The notes under the pieces are model-generated. The model was not told where the DNA came from. It saw nothing but the letters and a program-made list of their open reading frames with translations, and searched no databases. Positions 51,211 through 59,860 of a DNA stretch of 64,000 bases are shown in pieces (the stretch's first letter is position 1; each line of letters opens with the position of its first letter). The translations under genes and the position numbers were made by a program. Source of the stretch: Streptomyces iranensis (GTDB taxonomy: Bacteria; Actinomycetota; Actinomycetes; Streptomycetales; Streptomycetaceae); contig NZ_JAGGLR010000012.1 of the NCBI RefSeq assembly GCF_017874715.1, positions 1 to 64,000 of the forward strand. The letters are read 5' to 3'.

Positions 51211-53454
51211 TTGGGAACGTCTCGCAGGCCCATGCGCGATCGGCGCCATTCCACCTGCCGGCTGTGCGCGAACCGCTGCCCCATTCTGGTCGATGTGGAG
51301 GAAGGCCGCGCCGTCCAGGTCGGCGGAGACCCCGATGCGCCCCTCTACCGTGGCTACAGCTGCCGCCGAGGCCGCCTCCTCCCCCAGTTGCTCAACGATC
51401 CCTCGCGGCTGCTGCGGCCCATGAAACGGCTCCCGGACGGGAGCTTCGCGCCGATCTCGTCAGAGCAGGCGCTCGACGAGGTGACGGCGGCCGTGGAGCG
51501 GTTGGTCGCCGAACACGGGCCGCGCAGTATCGCCCTCTACTGCGGCACCCAGTCAGTCCAAAGCCCACCCGCCTATGGGATGGGACGCTCCCTGCTGGAG
51601 GAGCTGGGCTCGCCGATGCTCTTCAGCGCGAACACGATCGACCAGCCCGGCAAGCACGTCGCCGCCGGCCTGCACGGGTACTGGATGGCGCCGGCCCAGG
51701 CCTTCGACCGGCCCGAGGTCGTCCTCTGGATCGGCATCAACCCCCTCATGTCCTACAAGGGCATCCCGGCCGGGGTGCCTCGCGACCTGCTGCGTGAGGT
51801 CGAGGAGCGCGGCGGGTACACGATCACCGTCGACCCGAGGAGGACCGAGACGGCCCGGTTGTCCTCATTGCACTTGCAGCCGGCGCCCGGCGAGGACGTC
51901 GCCGTCGTCGCGGGACTGCTCCACGTGATCCTGGCGGAGGAGCTCTACGACCGCGGTTTCGTGGCCGAGAACGTCGACGGCCTCGCGGCCCTCACCGCTG
52001 CCGTACGGCCATTCACCCCCGACTACGTGGCGCACCGGGCGGGGATCGCGGCGGAGGACATCGTCACGGCCGCGCGCTGGTTCGGCACGGCGCGACGCGG
52101 TTACGCCGTGGCCGGCACCGGCGGGAACATGTCCGCGGCACGCGGAACCCTGCTCGAGTACCTGATCCTGGCTCTGGACACGATCTGCGGGCACTATCTG
52201 CGCGAAGGCGAAGTGGTCGCGGCGACGGGTCCGCTGGCTCCCCGGCCGACGTTCCGCGCACAGGCATCGCCTCCCGTCCCGGCGTACGGCTTCGGCGAGA
52301 CGCTGCGCGCGACGGGACGCAGGGACTCACTCGCCGGTCTGCCGACCGCGGACCTCGCCGACGAGATCCTTTTCGAAGGCGAGGGGCGGGTGAGAGCCCT
52401 GTTCAATCTCGGCGGGAACCCGGTCGTCGCCTTCCCCGGCCAGGAGCGGACCGTACGGTCGATGGACGCGCTGGACCTGCTGGTCAGCTTCGATGTGAGG
52501 ATGTCGCAGACCGCCAGACGGTCCCATTACGTCTTCGCGTCGACGATGTGCCTGGAGATACCCGGAATACAGACCGCGAGTTCGGCAACGGTGGGCTATG
52601 CCAACGGCTACACCGGGCACTCGGCGTCCTGGGCGCAGTACACACCGGCCGTGGTCGAGCGGCCTCCCGGCTCGGACCTGCTGGAAGAGTGGGAGGTCTT
52701 CTTCGAGATCGCGAAGCGGCTCGGTCTCCAGATCTCATGGGTACCACGCTCCCCCTTCCGGATCGGCCCGCCTCCGCAGGGCAAGCAGCCGCTGCCCAAG
52801 CTGGACATGAGCAGCCGGCCCACCCATGACGAGATCATCGAGTTGTGGACCCAGCGGGCGCGCGTTCCCCTGGAAACCGTAAAGGGCCATCCCCACGGTG
52901 GGATCTTCGACCCCGGGGAACCGGTCGCCGTGCTGCCCAAGGAAGAGGGCTGGCAGGGCCGGCTCTGCGTCGGGAACGCGGAGATGATGCACGCGCTCGC
53001 GGACTGCCGGGGCGGGGATGCCGGGCAGGCACGGGACGGGCTCCGCCTGCTGAACCGCCGTATGATCCAGGTCAACTCCTCCTACAACCTCGACCGGATC
53101 AACCGGGGAATCACCAACAATCCCCTGTTCATGAACCCCGAGGACATGGCGATCCTCGGACTCGCCGACGACGACGAGGTCGACGTGGCTTCCGGGGCGG
53201 GCGAGGTCCGGGCGCTGGTGAAGAGCGACGCGTCCGTCATGACAGGTACCGCCTCGATGGCGCATTGCTTCGGCGACGCCCCGGACACCGACCTCGACGT
53301 ACGGGTGTCCGGGACCGCGGTGAGCCGGCTCAACGCCGCCGATTTCCCGCGCGACCCCTACACGGGACAGCCTCAGATGGCGAACATCCGGATCACGGTG
53401 CATCCGGTGGGACCGCCACGGCACACCGCCGCGGGGCGCACCCGCGGGAACTGA
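51211..53454 (+). CDS. molybdopterin-dependent oxidoreductase (DMSO reductase superfamily)
   Basis: A 747-residue bis-MGD type molybdenum enzyme. The N-terminal 4Fe-4S site is Cys16, Cys19, Cys23 and Cys51. Cofactor-binding segments include WIGINPLMS, VDPRRTETA, GNPVVAFPG and the C-terminal VNSSYNLDRIN and MNPEDMAILGL. There is no twin-arginine signal, so it acts in the cytoplasm. The TTG at 51211 with GGGGGCG upstream is the likely start; ATG 51232 is possible. No other subunits are encoded, so the ferredoxin reductase next door is its probable redox partner. The substrate is unknown. Confidence 0.92.
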   Translation: MGTSRRPMRDRRHSTCRLCANRCPILVDVEEGRAVQVGGDPDAPLYRGYSCRRGRLLPQLLNDPSRLLRPMKRLPDGSFAPISSEQALDEVTAAVERLVAEHGPRSIALYCGTQSVQSPPAYGMGRSLLEELGSPMLFSANTIDQPGKHVAAGLHGYWMAPAQAFDRPEVVLWIGINPLMSYKGIPAGVPRDLLREVEERGGYTITVDPRRTETARLSSLHLQPAPGEDVAVVAGLLHVILAEELYDRGFVAENVDGLAALTAAVRPFTPDYVAHRAGIAAEDIVTAARWFGTARRGYAVAGTGGNMSAARGTLLEYLILALDTICGHYLREGEVVAATGPLAPRPTFRAQASPPVPAYGFGETLRATGRRDSLAGLPTADLADEILFEGEGRVRALFNLGGNPVVAFPGQERTVRSMDALDLLVSFDVRMSQTARRSHYVFASTMCLEIPGIQTASSATVGYANGYTGHSASWAQYTPAVVERPPGSDLLEEWEVFFEIAKRLGLQISWVPRSPFRIGPPPQGKQPLPKLDMSSRPTHDEIIELWTQRARVPLETVKGHPHGGIFDPGEPVAVLPKEEGWQGRLCVGNAEMMHALADCRGGDAGQARDGLRLLNRRMIQVNSSYNLDRINRGITNNPLFMNPEDMAILGLADDDEVDVASGAGEVRALVKSDASVMTGTASMAHCFGDAPDTDLDVRVSGTAVSRLNAADFPRDPYTGQPQMANIRITVHPVGPPRHTAAGRTRGN

Positions 53455-53466
53455 CAGCGGTTCAGG

Positions 53467-53503
53467 GACGAGCCCACCCCCTGCCTGCGGGGGTGGGCTC
53501 GTC
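53467..53503. terminator. strong bidirectional terminator
   Basis: GACGAGCCCACCCCC pairs perfectly with its complement (15 bp) around a seven-base loop, 12 bp after the molybdenum enzyme stop and 33 bp from the convergent kinase stop. It ends both operons. Confidence 0.85.
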
Positions 53504-53536
53504 GTCCGAGCGCCGTGGGAGCAGTGTCCGGCCCGG

Positions 53537-55027
53537 TTATGAGCCGCCCCGCCCGAACCAGGGCTCCAGGCTGCGGTAGGCGTCCAGGAACTCCTGATGG
53601 CGCGCGGTGTAGTCGCGGTGCCGGTCGGCGCACGGGTCGAACCGCGCCCGCACGTCGGACAGCCCGCGTGCGGCCTCGAAGCCGTCGACCAGGCCGCTGC
53701 CCACGGCGGCGGTGACCGCGGCGCCGAGGCTGTTGGCCTCCTCGACGATGCTGCGGCGGTGGATCCGGGCGCCCCAGACGTCGGCGAGGATCCGGAGCCA
53801 GGTGTCGCTGGCCGCGCCGCCGCCGATGGCGTCGACGCGGTCGACCGGATGCCCGGCCTCGCGGAACGCGGTGACGCAGGTCGCCAGGTTGAAGGCGACA
53901 CCCTCCAGCACGGCCCTCGCCAGATGCGCGGGGCCGTGGTGCCGCGAGAGCCCGACGAAGGCGCCGCGGGCGTCGGCGTTCCAGTACGGTGAGCGCTCGC
54001 CGAGCAGATGGGGCAGGAAGTAGAGGCCCGTGGTGTCGGCGTCCTCGATGTCCGCCAGGGTGCGGATGATGCGCTCCGATCCGTCGTCGGGGCGCAGCAC
54101 CTCCGCGATCCACTCCAGCGAGGCGCCACCCGCCTGCATGGTGGCCGTCGGCACATAGTGTCCGGGCAGGACGTGGTTGAACGTCATGGTCCGCATGGCC
54201 GCGTCATAGAGCGGCTGCCGGGCCGACATCGAAATCCACGAGGAGGAACCGAGGTAGGCGTACGCGCCGTCCTCGGGTGTCAGCACACCGGCGCCGAGAG
54301 CGGCCAAGGGCCCGTCTCCGCCACCGATGACGACGGGGACTCCAGCGGGCATCCCGGTCTCCTCGGCGGCCTGCGGCCGGACTGGGCCGACAACGGTGGT
54401 GGACGGCACGACCTCGGGCAGCAGGCCCGGATCGATGTCCGCCGCGTCGAGTACGGCCCGTGACCAGGTGCCCGCCCGCTGGTCGAAGGCGTTGGTGCTG
54501 GAGGCGTCGGAGGGGTCGGTGACGAGCGTGCCGGTGAGGCGCTGGACGATGTGGTCCTTGGCCAGGCAGACATGCGCCACCCGGCCGAAGGTGTCCGGCT
54601 CGTGGTCGCGCACCCACATCACCTTGGCCAGGGAGTACGTCGGGTGGGCGCGGTGTCCGAGGAGCCGGTAGGCGTGCTCCTCACCGAGCGTGGTGACGAG
54701 CTTCCGCGCCTGTTCGGCGCTGCGGTGGTCGGCCCAGATCATGGCGGGCCGCACGGGCCGGTGTGCGCTGTCGAGCAGCACGGCTCCCATCATCTGGCCG
54801 CTGAATCCGATGGCGCTGATCCGCTCCGGTGGCGTGCCGGTACGGGTCAGCAGTTCGCGGCCCGCCTGACAGACCGCCCGCCACCAGGCCTCCGGGTCCT
54901 GTTCCGCGATGCCGCCGGCCCGGAAATCGGTGGCGTAGCGGGCGGTCACCGATGTCACCAGCCGGCCGTCGTCGGTGTGCAGGGACGCCTTGTCCCCCGT
55001 CGTACCGAGGTCATGAGCGATGATCAC
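53537..55027 (-). CDS. FGGY-family carbohydrate kinase (xylulokinase-like)
   Basis: A 496-residue sugar kinase. The N-terminal phosphate motif is AHDLGTTGDKASLH, GFSGQMMGAVLLD is in the substrate domain, IGGGDGPLAALGAG and YLGSSSWIS follow, and the C-terminal GGGAASDTWLRILADVWG is standard. The GTG at 55027 follows AAGGAGAAG; the open longer frame lacks a ribosome site. It phosphorylates a ketose such as xylulose or a related sugar or polyol. It follows the isomerase by 13 bp in a two-gene unit under a palindromic operator. Confidence 0.92.
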   Translation of the reverse strand: MIIAHDLGTTGDKASLHTDDGRLVTSVTARYATDFRAGGIAEQDPEAWWRAVCQAGRELLTRTGTPPERISAIGFSGQMMGAVLLDSAHRPVRPAMIWADHRSAEQARKLVTTLGEEHAYRLLGHRAHPTYSLAKVMWVRDHEPDTFGRVAHVCLAKDHIVQRLTGTLVTDPSDASSTNAFDQRAGTWSRAVLDAADIDPGLLPEVVPSTTVVGPVRPQAAEETGMPAGVPVVIGGGDGPLAALGAGVLTPEDGAYAYLGSSSWISMSARQPLYDAAMRTMTFNHVLPGHYVPTATMQAGGASLEWIAEVLRPDDGSERIIRTLADIEDADTTGLYFLPHLLGERSPYWNADARGAFVGLSRHHGPAHLARAVLEGVAFNLATCVTAFREAGHPVDRVDAIGGGAASDTWLRILADVWGARIHRRSIVEEANSLGAAVTAAVGSGLVDGFEAARGLSDVRARFDPCADRHRDYTARHQEFLDAYRSLEPWFGRGGS

Positions 55028-55040
55028 AGATGTCTTCTCC

Positions 55041-55637
55041 TTACCGGGATCCGGCCGCGGGCCGGGGGAACGGGGCGAGCTCCGGTTCCCCCGACGCCCC
55101 GCGCATGACCCGGTGGCCCATACCGTTCTCGGCGACCCAGGCGTGGTCATGGCCCGCGTCACCGGGATACACCGCGAGGAAACGGTATGGCTCGTCCCCG
55201 GTATTCACGCTGCGATGGGCCCAGCCCGGCGGGATGTAGCCGATGGTGCCGGGGGCCATGGCCACCCAGACGGCCCGCCGACCGTCGAAGGTGAGCAGCC
55301 CGCCGGTGCCGGTCAGCCCGAGGTAGACCTCCCCGCGCGCACGCGTATGCATATGGCCCCTGGTGAAATGGAACTCGCCACCGATGGTGCCCGGGTGGAT
55401 CGTGGTGACCGACTGCGGCAACTCGCCGGAGGTCTCGGGCACCCGGGAGGAGACCACCTCGTACACGACGGGGTCGCCCGCTTCAGCCATGTACCGGCGC
55501 GCCGTCTCGTCCGCGCAGAGCCCCACAAGATCGGTAACCCTGCAAGCGATCATCCGGCCCACCGGGGTCACAGCACCGGTGGCGGTGTCGAAACCGATTA
55601 CCTGCGGCAGGACGGGCGGAGTCGCGAAGGACGGCAT
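55041..55637 (-). CDS. cupin-type glucose-6-phosphate isomerase-like protein
   Basis: A 198-residue cupin. FHFTRGHMHTRARGEVYLG carries the metal ligands (His, His, Glu), with a later His in PPGWAHRSVN. This form of phosphoglucose isomerase is known best from archaea; homologues beside kinases act on other sugar phosphates. ATG 55637 with GGGAGATCC upstream is preferred; an ATG six codons earlier is possible. It is the first gene of the isomerase-kinase operon, so it probably isomerises the product or substrate of the kinase. Confidence 0.85.
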   Translation of the reverse strand: MPSFATPPVLPQVIGFDTATGAVTPVGRMIACRVTDLVGLCADETARRYMAEAGDPVVYEVVSSRVPETSGELPQSVTTIHPGTIGGEFHFTRGHMHTRARGEVYLGLTGTGGLLTFDGRRAVWVAMAPGTIGYIPPGWAHRSVNTGDEPYRFLAVYPGDAGHDHAWVAENGMGHRVMRGASGEPELAPFPRPAAGSR

Positions 55638-55698
55638 GGAACGTGGATCTCCCATCGAGGTGACGCCACAGCGATGTCTCGCCGCTCCGGGCAACTGT

Positions 55699-55722
55699 CA
55701 TCCTGTACGTACAGGATGTCAA
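55699..55722 (-). promoter_or_regulatory. promoter with 20-bp palindromic operator (isomerase-kinase operon)
   Basis: CATCCTGTACGTACAGGATG (55699-55718) is a perfect palindrome. On the minus strand it overlaps a TTGACA -35 box at 55717-55722, so a bound repressor would block RNA polymerase. The same TTGACATCCTGTACGTACAGGA occurs at 56716, split by the GntR gene. Confidence 0.8.
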
Positions 55723-55879
55723 GGTCTTCGTCACACGGTCCCCGCCCGACGGTGGCGCCACCCGGGAGGACACGAGGTACGAGACCTGAGGAGCCGTCAG
55801 TCCGCTGCCGAAAGGGGCCCGGCAAGGGCGGCCGCTGCCGGGTCGTCAGCCGCGAAGGGCCGGGCGGACACCGGTGGAG

Positions 55880-56671
55880 TCACTCACCGTCGTCGCTCAC
55901 CAGCATCGCCGGAGGCGCCCCCGACCGGGCCCGGCTGCGCCGCACATGCACCTGGAAGCGGCTGCGGTCGGCGCGGTGGTACGCGGTGAAGTACTCCACC
56001 GGCCTGCCCTCCTGGTCCCAGGCGGTGCTCCGCAGGAGCAGCACCGGGTCGTGTACGTCGACGCCGAGCGCCTCGGCCACCGAAGGGGCCGCCGGCACCG
56101 CTTCCACCAGGCGCCTGCCGTGGTCCAGATTGACGCCGTACTTGTCCTCCAGGAGGGCGTAGAGCGACTGCCGGGTCAGGTCCTCGTCGAGCAGTCCGGG
56201 CGCCACATAGTGGGGCAACCAGGTGCTGGACAGTGCCCATGGCTCGTCGTTGACGTAACGCAGCCGTTCCAGGTGGAGCAGGGTCGAGCCCTCCGCGACG
56301 TCGAGCTCATGGGCGGCGTCCGCCGTGGCGGGGGCGAACTCCAGCCGCCGCACCGCGCTGACCAGCTCGGATCCGCGAGCGGCCACGTCCTCGCACAGGC
56401 CGGTCATCGACTGGAAAAGGGATTCGTCCACCTTCCGGGCGGCCACGAAGGTGCCCTGCCCCTTGCGCCGCACGATGCGGCCCTCGCCCTCCAGTTCGTC
56501 GAGGGCCTGACGGACGACGGTCCGGGAGACGCCGTACCGCTCGCACAGCGCCACCTCGCCGGGCAGGCGCTCACCCACCTCCCACACACGTCCGAGCTGC
56601 GGCAGCAGCAGTTCCTTGAGCTGAGCATAGAAAGGCAGCGCGGAGCTGCGGTCAATCCGTCCGGTTCCCAC
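55880..56671 (-). CDS. GntR/HutC-type regulator with UTRA domain
   Basis: A 263-residue regulator. The winged helix covers about residues 8-75 (GERLPGEVALCERYGVSRTVVRQALDEL), the UTRA ligand domain about 95-250 (FERL-like LHLERLRYVNDEPWALSSTWLP, FTAYHRADRSRFQ). HutC-type proteins sense sugar phosphates or other small metabolites. The GTG start lacks a strong ribosome site; the frame is open for 49 more codons, which would cross the operator at 56722. It lies between the two palindromic promoters and is their obvious regulator. Confidence 0.9.
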   Translation of the reverse strand: MGTGRIDRSSALPFYAQLKELLLPQLGRVWEVGERLPGEVALCERYGVSRTVVRQALDELEGEGRIVRRKGQGTFVAARKVDESLFQSMTGLCEDVAARGSELVSAVRRLEFAPATADAAHELDVAEGSTLLHLERLRYVNDEPWALSSTWLPHYVAPGLLDEDLTRQSLYALLEDKYGVNLDHGRRLVEAVPAAPSVAEALGVDVHDPVLLLRSTAWDQEGRPVEYFTAYHRADRSRFQVHVRRSRARSGAPPAMLVSDDGE

Positions 56672-56715
56672 GGCGCAAGCGTAACGCGCGACAGTAAATA
56701 CAACAGCCCGTCCTC

Positions 56716-56744
56716 TTGACATCCTGTACGTACAGGAAGTCTTA
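56716..56744 (+). promoter_or_regulatory. promoter with palindromic operator (SDR-dehydrogenase-importer operon)
   Basis: TTGACA (56716-56721) and TCTTAT (about 56740-56745) form a promoter with 18-base spacing. The palindrome TCCTGTACGTACAGGA (56722-56737) fills the spacer, a classic repression site. It is shared with the operator at 55699. Confidence 0.8.
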
Positions 56745-56829
56745 TCGCTGCCGGAGCCAGACGCTCGCCACAACCTCATGGGCCTGCCGGAACAGAGCCG
56801 CCCGCGGCCCCACTCCAAGGAGAGACACC

Positions 56830-57546
56830 ATGTCCTGGTATCAGGGTGCCCGGATCGCGGTCACCGGAGCCGCCGGTGGCATCGGACGCGCCACCTGCAC
56901 GCGGCTGGCCGATCTCGGCGCCGAGGTGTACGCCCTCGATCTCACCGAGTCTCCCGTCGGCAGACCCGTTCTGTGTGATGTGACCGACGAGCGCAGTGTG
57001 GCGACCGCGATGGACACCGTGGTCACCGCGGGGGGCCGCATCGACGGTCTCGTCACGGCGGCCGGGGTCGTCGAGGACGACGTTCCGGCGGAGCGGATGA
57101 GCGTCGCCGAGTTCGACCGGGTGCTCGGCGTCAATCTCAAGGGCACCTTCCTCAGCTGCACCGCGGCCGCCCGGCAGATGCTGGACGCGGGCGGGGGCCG
57201 GATCGTGACGGTCTCCTCGATGTCCGGCACGCATATCGTCAACTATCCGCAGAAGCAGTCGGTGTACAACGCTTCCAAGGCCGCCGTGAGTGCCCTCACC
57301 CGGTCCCTGGCCGTCGAGTGGGGACCTCGCGGTGTGCGGATCAACGCCATCGCGCCCGGCTATGTCGCCACTCCCCTCAACGACCTCAAGCAGCACATGC
57401 ACGCGGCGTGGAAGGAGGGCACGGTCGCCGGCCGGTTCGCGGACCCGGGGGAGATCGCCGCCGCCATCGCCTGGCTGCTCGGCGACGACGCCGCCTACTG
57501 CATGGGCACCGAACTGCTGATGGACGGGGGCTTCGCACTCCGATGA
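56830..57546 (+). CDS. short-chain dehydrogenase/reductase (SDR), sugar or polyol type
   Basis: A 238-residue classical SDR. VTGAAGGIGRAT is the nucleotide loop (about 11-22), TAAGVVEDD replaces the usual NNAG, and YNASKAAVSALTRSLA holds the Tyr-Lys pair. The ATG at 56830 has AAGGAGAG upstream. It is the first gene of the operon after the palindromic promoter. Its stop overlaps the following dehydrogenase start (ATGA). It probably oxidises a polyol or sugar. Confidence 0.93.
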   Translation: MSWYQGARIAVTGAAGGIGRATCTRLADLGAEVYALDLTESPVGRPVLCDVTDERSVATAMDTVVTAGGRIDGLVTAAGVVEDDVPAERMSVAEFDRVLGVNLKGTFLSCTAAARQMLDAGGGRIVTVSSMSGTHIVNYPQKQSVYNASKAAVSALTRSLAVEWGPRGVRINAIAPGYVATPLNDLKQHMHAAWKEGTVAGRFADPGEIAAAIAWLLGDDAAYCMGTELLMDGGFALR

Positions 57547-58652
57547 ACACACCGACGACACCCTCACCCGGCACGGCGGAAACCGCCACGGGGGAAACCG
57601 CCACGGCGGAAACCGCTACCGGCGAAACCGCCGCCATGGACCGTCGGGTGACCGTCACCGCCGACGGCGAGGTCACCTTGGACCGGGTGCCGCGACCGCG
57701 GCCGGCCGCCGGCGAGGTGCGGGTCAGCACCCGGCTGATCGGCATCTGCGGCACAGACGTCCACGCCCGCCGAGGCGAACATCCCTTCATCTCCCGGCCG
57801 TACCACCCCGGGCACGAGGCGGTGGGCGTGGTCGCCGAGACCGGCCCCGGCGTCACGTCCCTGGCCGAGGGAGATCGCGTCCTGCTCGAACCCAACCTGG
57901 TCTGCGGCACCTGCCGCCACTGCCGCTCGGGCCGCTACAACATCTGCGCGACCCTGCGAGTCATCGGCTGCCAGACGGCCGGAGCGATGGCCGACAGCTT
58001 CACCGTTCCCGCCGGCCGGCTGCACCGCGTGCCCGACGGGCTCACCGACGCACAGGCCGTGCTCGTCGAGCCACTGGCCACCCCCGTGCACGCCGTACGC
58101 CGGGCCGGGGACCTCGCGGGCAGTGACGTCCTGGTCATCGGCGCCGGGCCGATCGGGCTGCTCACCGCCCTGGCCACTCGGGCGGCGGGCGCTCGGACAG
58201 TGATCGTCACCGACCCGGTGGCGGCGAAGCGCGACCGCGCCTTGCGGCTGGGGGCGGACGCGGCCTACGCCCCCGACACCCCCGGCCTGCCCGATGTGGT
58301 CCGGGAACGACTCGGTGGCGGTGCGGACGCGGTGTTCGACTGCGTGTCCGTCTCCGCGTCAGTCACCCAGGCCGTGCAGATCGTCGAGAAGGGCGGCACC
58401 GTCATGGTCGTCGGTGTGCCCCAGGGCCCGTCGAGCGTCCCGCTCGACCTGGTCCAGGACCGCGAGATCACCGTACGGGGCTCGCTGATGTACGTCGAGG
58501 AGGATGTGCGCGCCGCTGTCTCGCTCCTGGCAGCGGGCGCCGTACCGGTCGAGGAGTTCATCACCGCCACCTTCCCGCTGGACCGGGCCGACGAGGCCTT
58601 CCGGGCGGCCGGCAGTCCCGACCAGATGAAGGTGCTGGTGGCCGTCGGCTGA
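57543..58652 (+). CDS. zinc-dependent alcohol dehydrogenase, polyol type, with repeat N terminus
   Basis: A 369-residue MDR enzyme. GICGTDVHARRGEHPF and GHEAVGVVAE provide the catalytic zinc, CGTCRHCRSGRYNIC the structural zinc, and VIGAGPIGLLTAL the NAD site, as in sorbitol or threonine dehydrogenases. The ATG overlaps the SDR stop. Residues about 12-30 are a (A/G)ETAT repeat encoded by 15-bp tandem units, an extension before the normal start of the fold. An ATG at 57636 would remove it, but the first ATG is coupled to the SDR. Confidence 0.9.
   Translation: MNTPTTPSPGTAETATGETATAETATGETAAMDRRVTVTADGEVTLDRVPRPRPAAGEVRVSTRLIGICGTDVHARRGEHPFISRPYHPGHEAVGVVAETGPGVTSLAEGDRVLLEPNLVCGTCRHCRSGRYNICATLRVIGCQTAGAMADSFTVPAGRLHRVPDGLTDAQAVLVEPLATPVHAVRRAGDLAGSDVLVIGAGPIGLLTALATRAAGARTVIVTDPVAAKRDRALRLGADAAYAPDTPGLPDVVRERLGGGADAVFDCVSVSASVTQAVQIVEKGGTVMVVGVPQGPSSVPLDLVQDREITVRGSLMYVEEDVRAAVSLLAAGAVPVEEFITATFPLDRADEAFRAAGSPDQMKVLVAVG
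57575..57632 (+). repeat. 15-bp tandem repeat inside a coding sequence
   Basis: Nearly four copies of GGCGGAAACCGCCAC with small changes encode AETAT/GETAT repeats at the N terminus of the dehydrogenase. Each unit keeps the frame, so copy number could vary harmlessly. Confidence 0.8.
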
Positions 58653-58744
58653 CCGGAGCCGCCGAACCGCCACCGGCAGCCCGTCACCGCTACCTCTGCC
58701 ACCAAGACCCCCGCCACCGATACGGCCACGACCGAGGAGACGGT

Positions 58745-59764
58745 GTGAAAGCCATTGTCTACGACCGACCGCTCGAATACCGCTGCGCCGAGTTGCCCGA
58801 TCCCGAGCCGGGCCCCGGTGAGGTACGGCTGCGGGTGCGGTCCGCGGGGGTCTGCGGCACCGACGCCCATCTGCACCGCGGCGAGTTCTCCCCGCGTTAT
58901 CCGCTCACCCCCGGACACGAGATCGCGGGGGAGGTGGAGTCCACCGGAGAGGGGGTGGCCGAACTGGCCGTCGGGCAGCGCGTGGCCGTCAACAACCGCG
59001 TCTCGTGCGGCGGCTGCGCCAACTGCCGCCGCGCCAAGCCGGCCTTCTGCACCCGGCTGCGGGACCACGGTGTCACCCGGCCCGGCGGCTTCGCCGAACT
59101 GATCGTGGTCCCCGCGACGGCCTGCCACCCCGCCGATGACATCCCCTTGGACGTGGTCTCCTTCGCCGAGCCCGTGGCATGCGCCATGCACGGGATGGAC
59201 ATCCTCTCCCCCGCGCCCGGTGGCGACGTCCTGGTCTTCGGGGCCGGCACCACCGGATTGCTGCTCGCACAGCTGCTGGCCGGCAGCGGCGCCGGGCGGG
59301 TGACCGTGGCGGCACCGACCGAGGCCAAGCTGCGGCTGGCACGGGACTTCGGCGCCGACGAGACGGTCGTCATGGACCGCCGCGACCCCTCCGCCGCCCG
59401 TACGGCGCTGCGTTCGCTGGCACCCGACGGCTTCGACACCGTCGTCGACGCGACCGGCGCCCTCCCCGTGATCGAGGAGTGCCTGCCGCTCACCCGCGAC
59501 GGCGGGACCGTCTTCCTCTACGGCATGGCCGGCGAGCGGGAACGCATCGAGCTGTCCCCGCATGAGATCTTCAGCCGCGAACTGACCGTACGCGGATCGT
59601 TCACCCAGGCCTTCAGCTTCGACCGCGCGCTGCGGGTCCTGCGCACCGGCCGGGTACGCACCGACGGCATGATCACCCACCGCTTCGGACTCGGCTCCTT
59701 CGGCGCGGCCCTCGACGCCGTCCGGGACGACCGCAGCTGCGTCAAGGCGGTCATCCACCCGTGA
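58745..59764 (+). CDS. zinc-dependent alcohol dehydrogenase, second copy
   Basis: A 339-residue MDR enzyme. GVCGTDAHLHRGEF and GHEIAGEVES hold catalytic zinc ligands, CGGCANCRRAKPAFC the structural zinc, and VFGAGTTGLLLAQLL the NAD site. The GTG start has GAGGAGACGG upstream. It lies 92 bp after the first copy in the same direction and differs strongly from it, so the operon may use two oxidation steps or two substrates. Confidence 0.92.
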   Translation: MKAIVYDRPLEYRCAELPDPEPGPGEVRLRVRSAGVCGTDAHLHRGEFSPRYPLTPGHEIAGEVESTGEGVAELAVGQRVAVNNRVSCGGCANCRRAKPAFCTRLRDHGVTRPGGFAELIVVPATACHPADDIPLDVVSFAEPVACAMHGMDILSPAPGGDVLVFGAGTTGLLLAQLLAGSGAGRVTVAAPTEAKLRLARDFGADETVVMDRRDPSAARTALRSLAPDGFDTVVDATGALPVIEECLPLTRDGGTVFLYGMAGERERIELSPHEIFSRELTVRGSFTQAFSFDRALRVLRTGRVRTDGMITHRFGLGSFGAALDAVRDDRSCVKAVIHP

Positions 59765-59860
59765 CCGGCGCCGCAGGCTTGCGTACGGCCAAGCGCAATC
59801 GCATCAAAAACATGCACGCGAGTACTTCGTCGGCTTCCGATCGTGAAGGAGCGAACCGAA

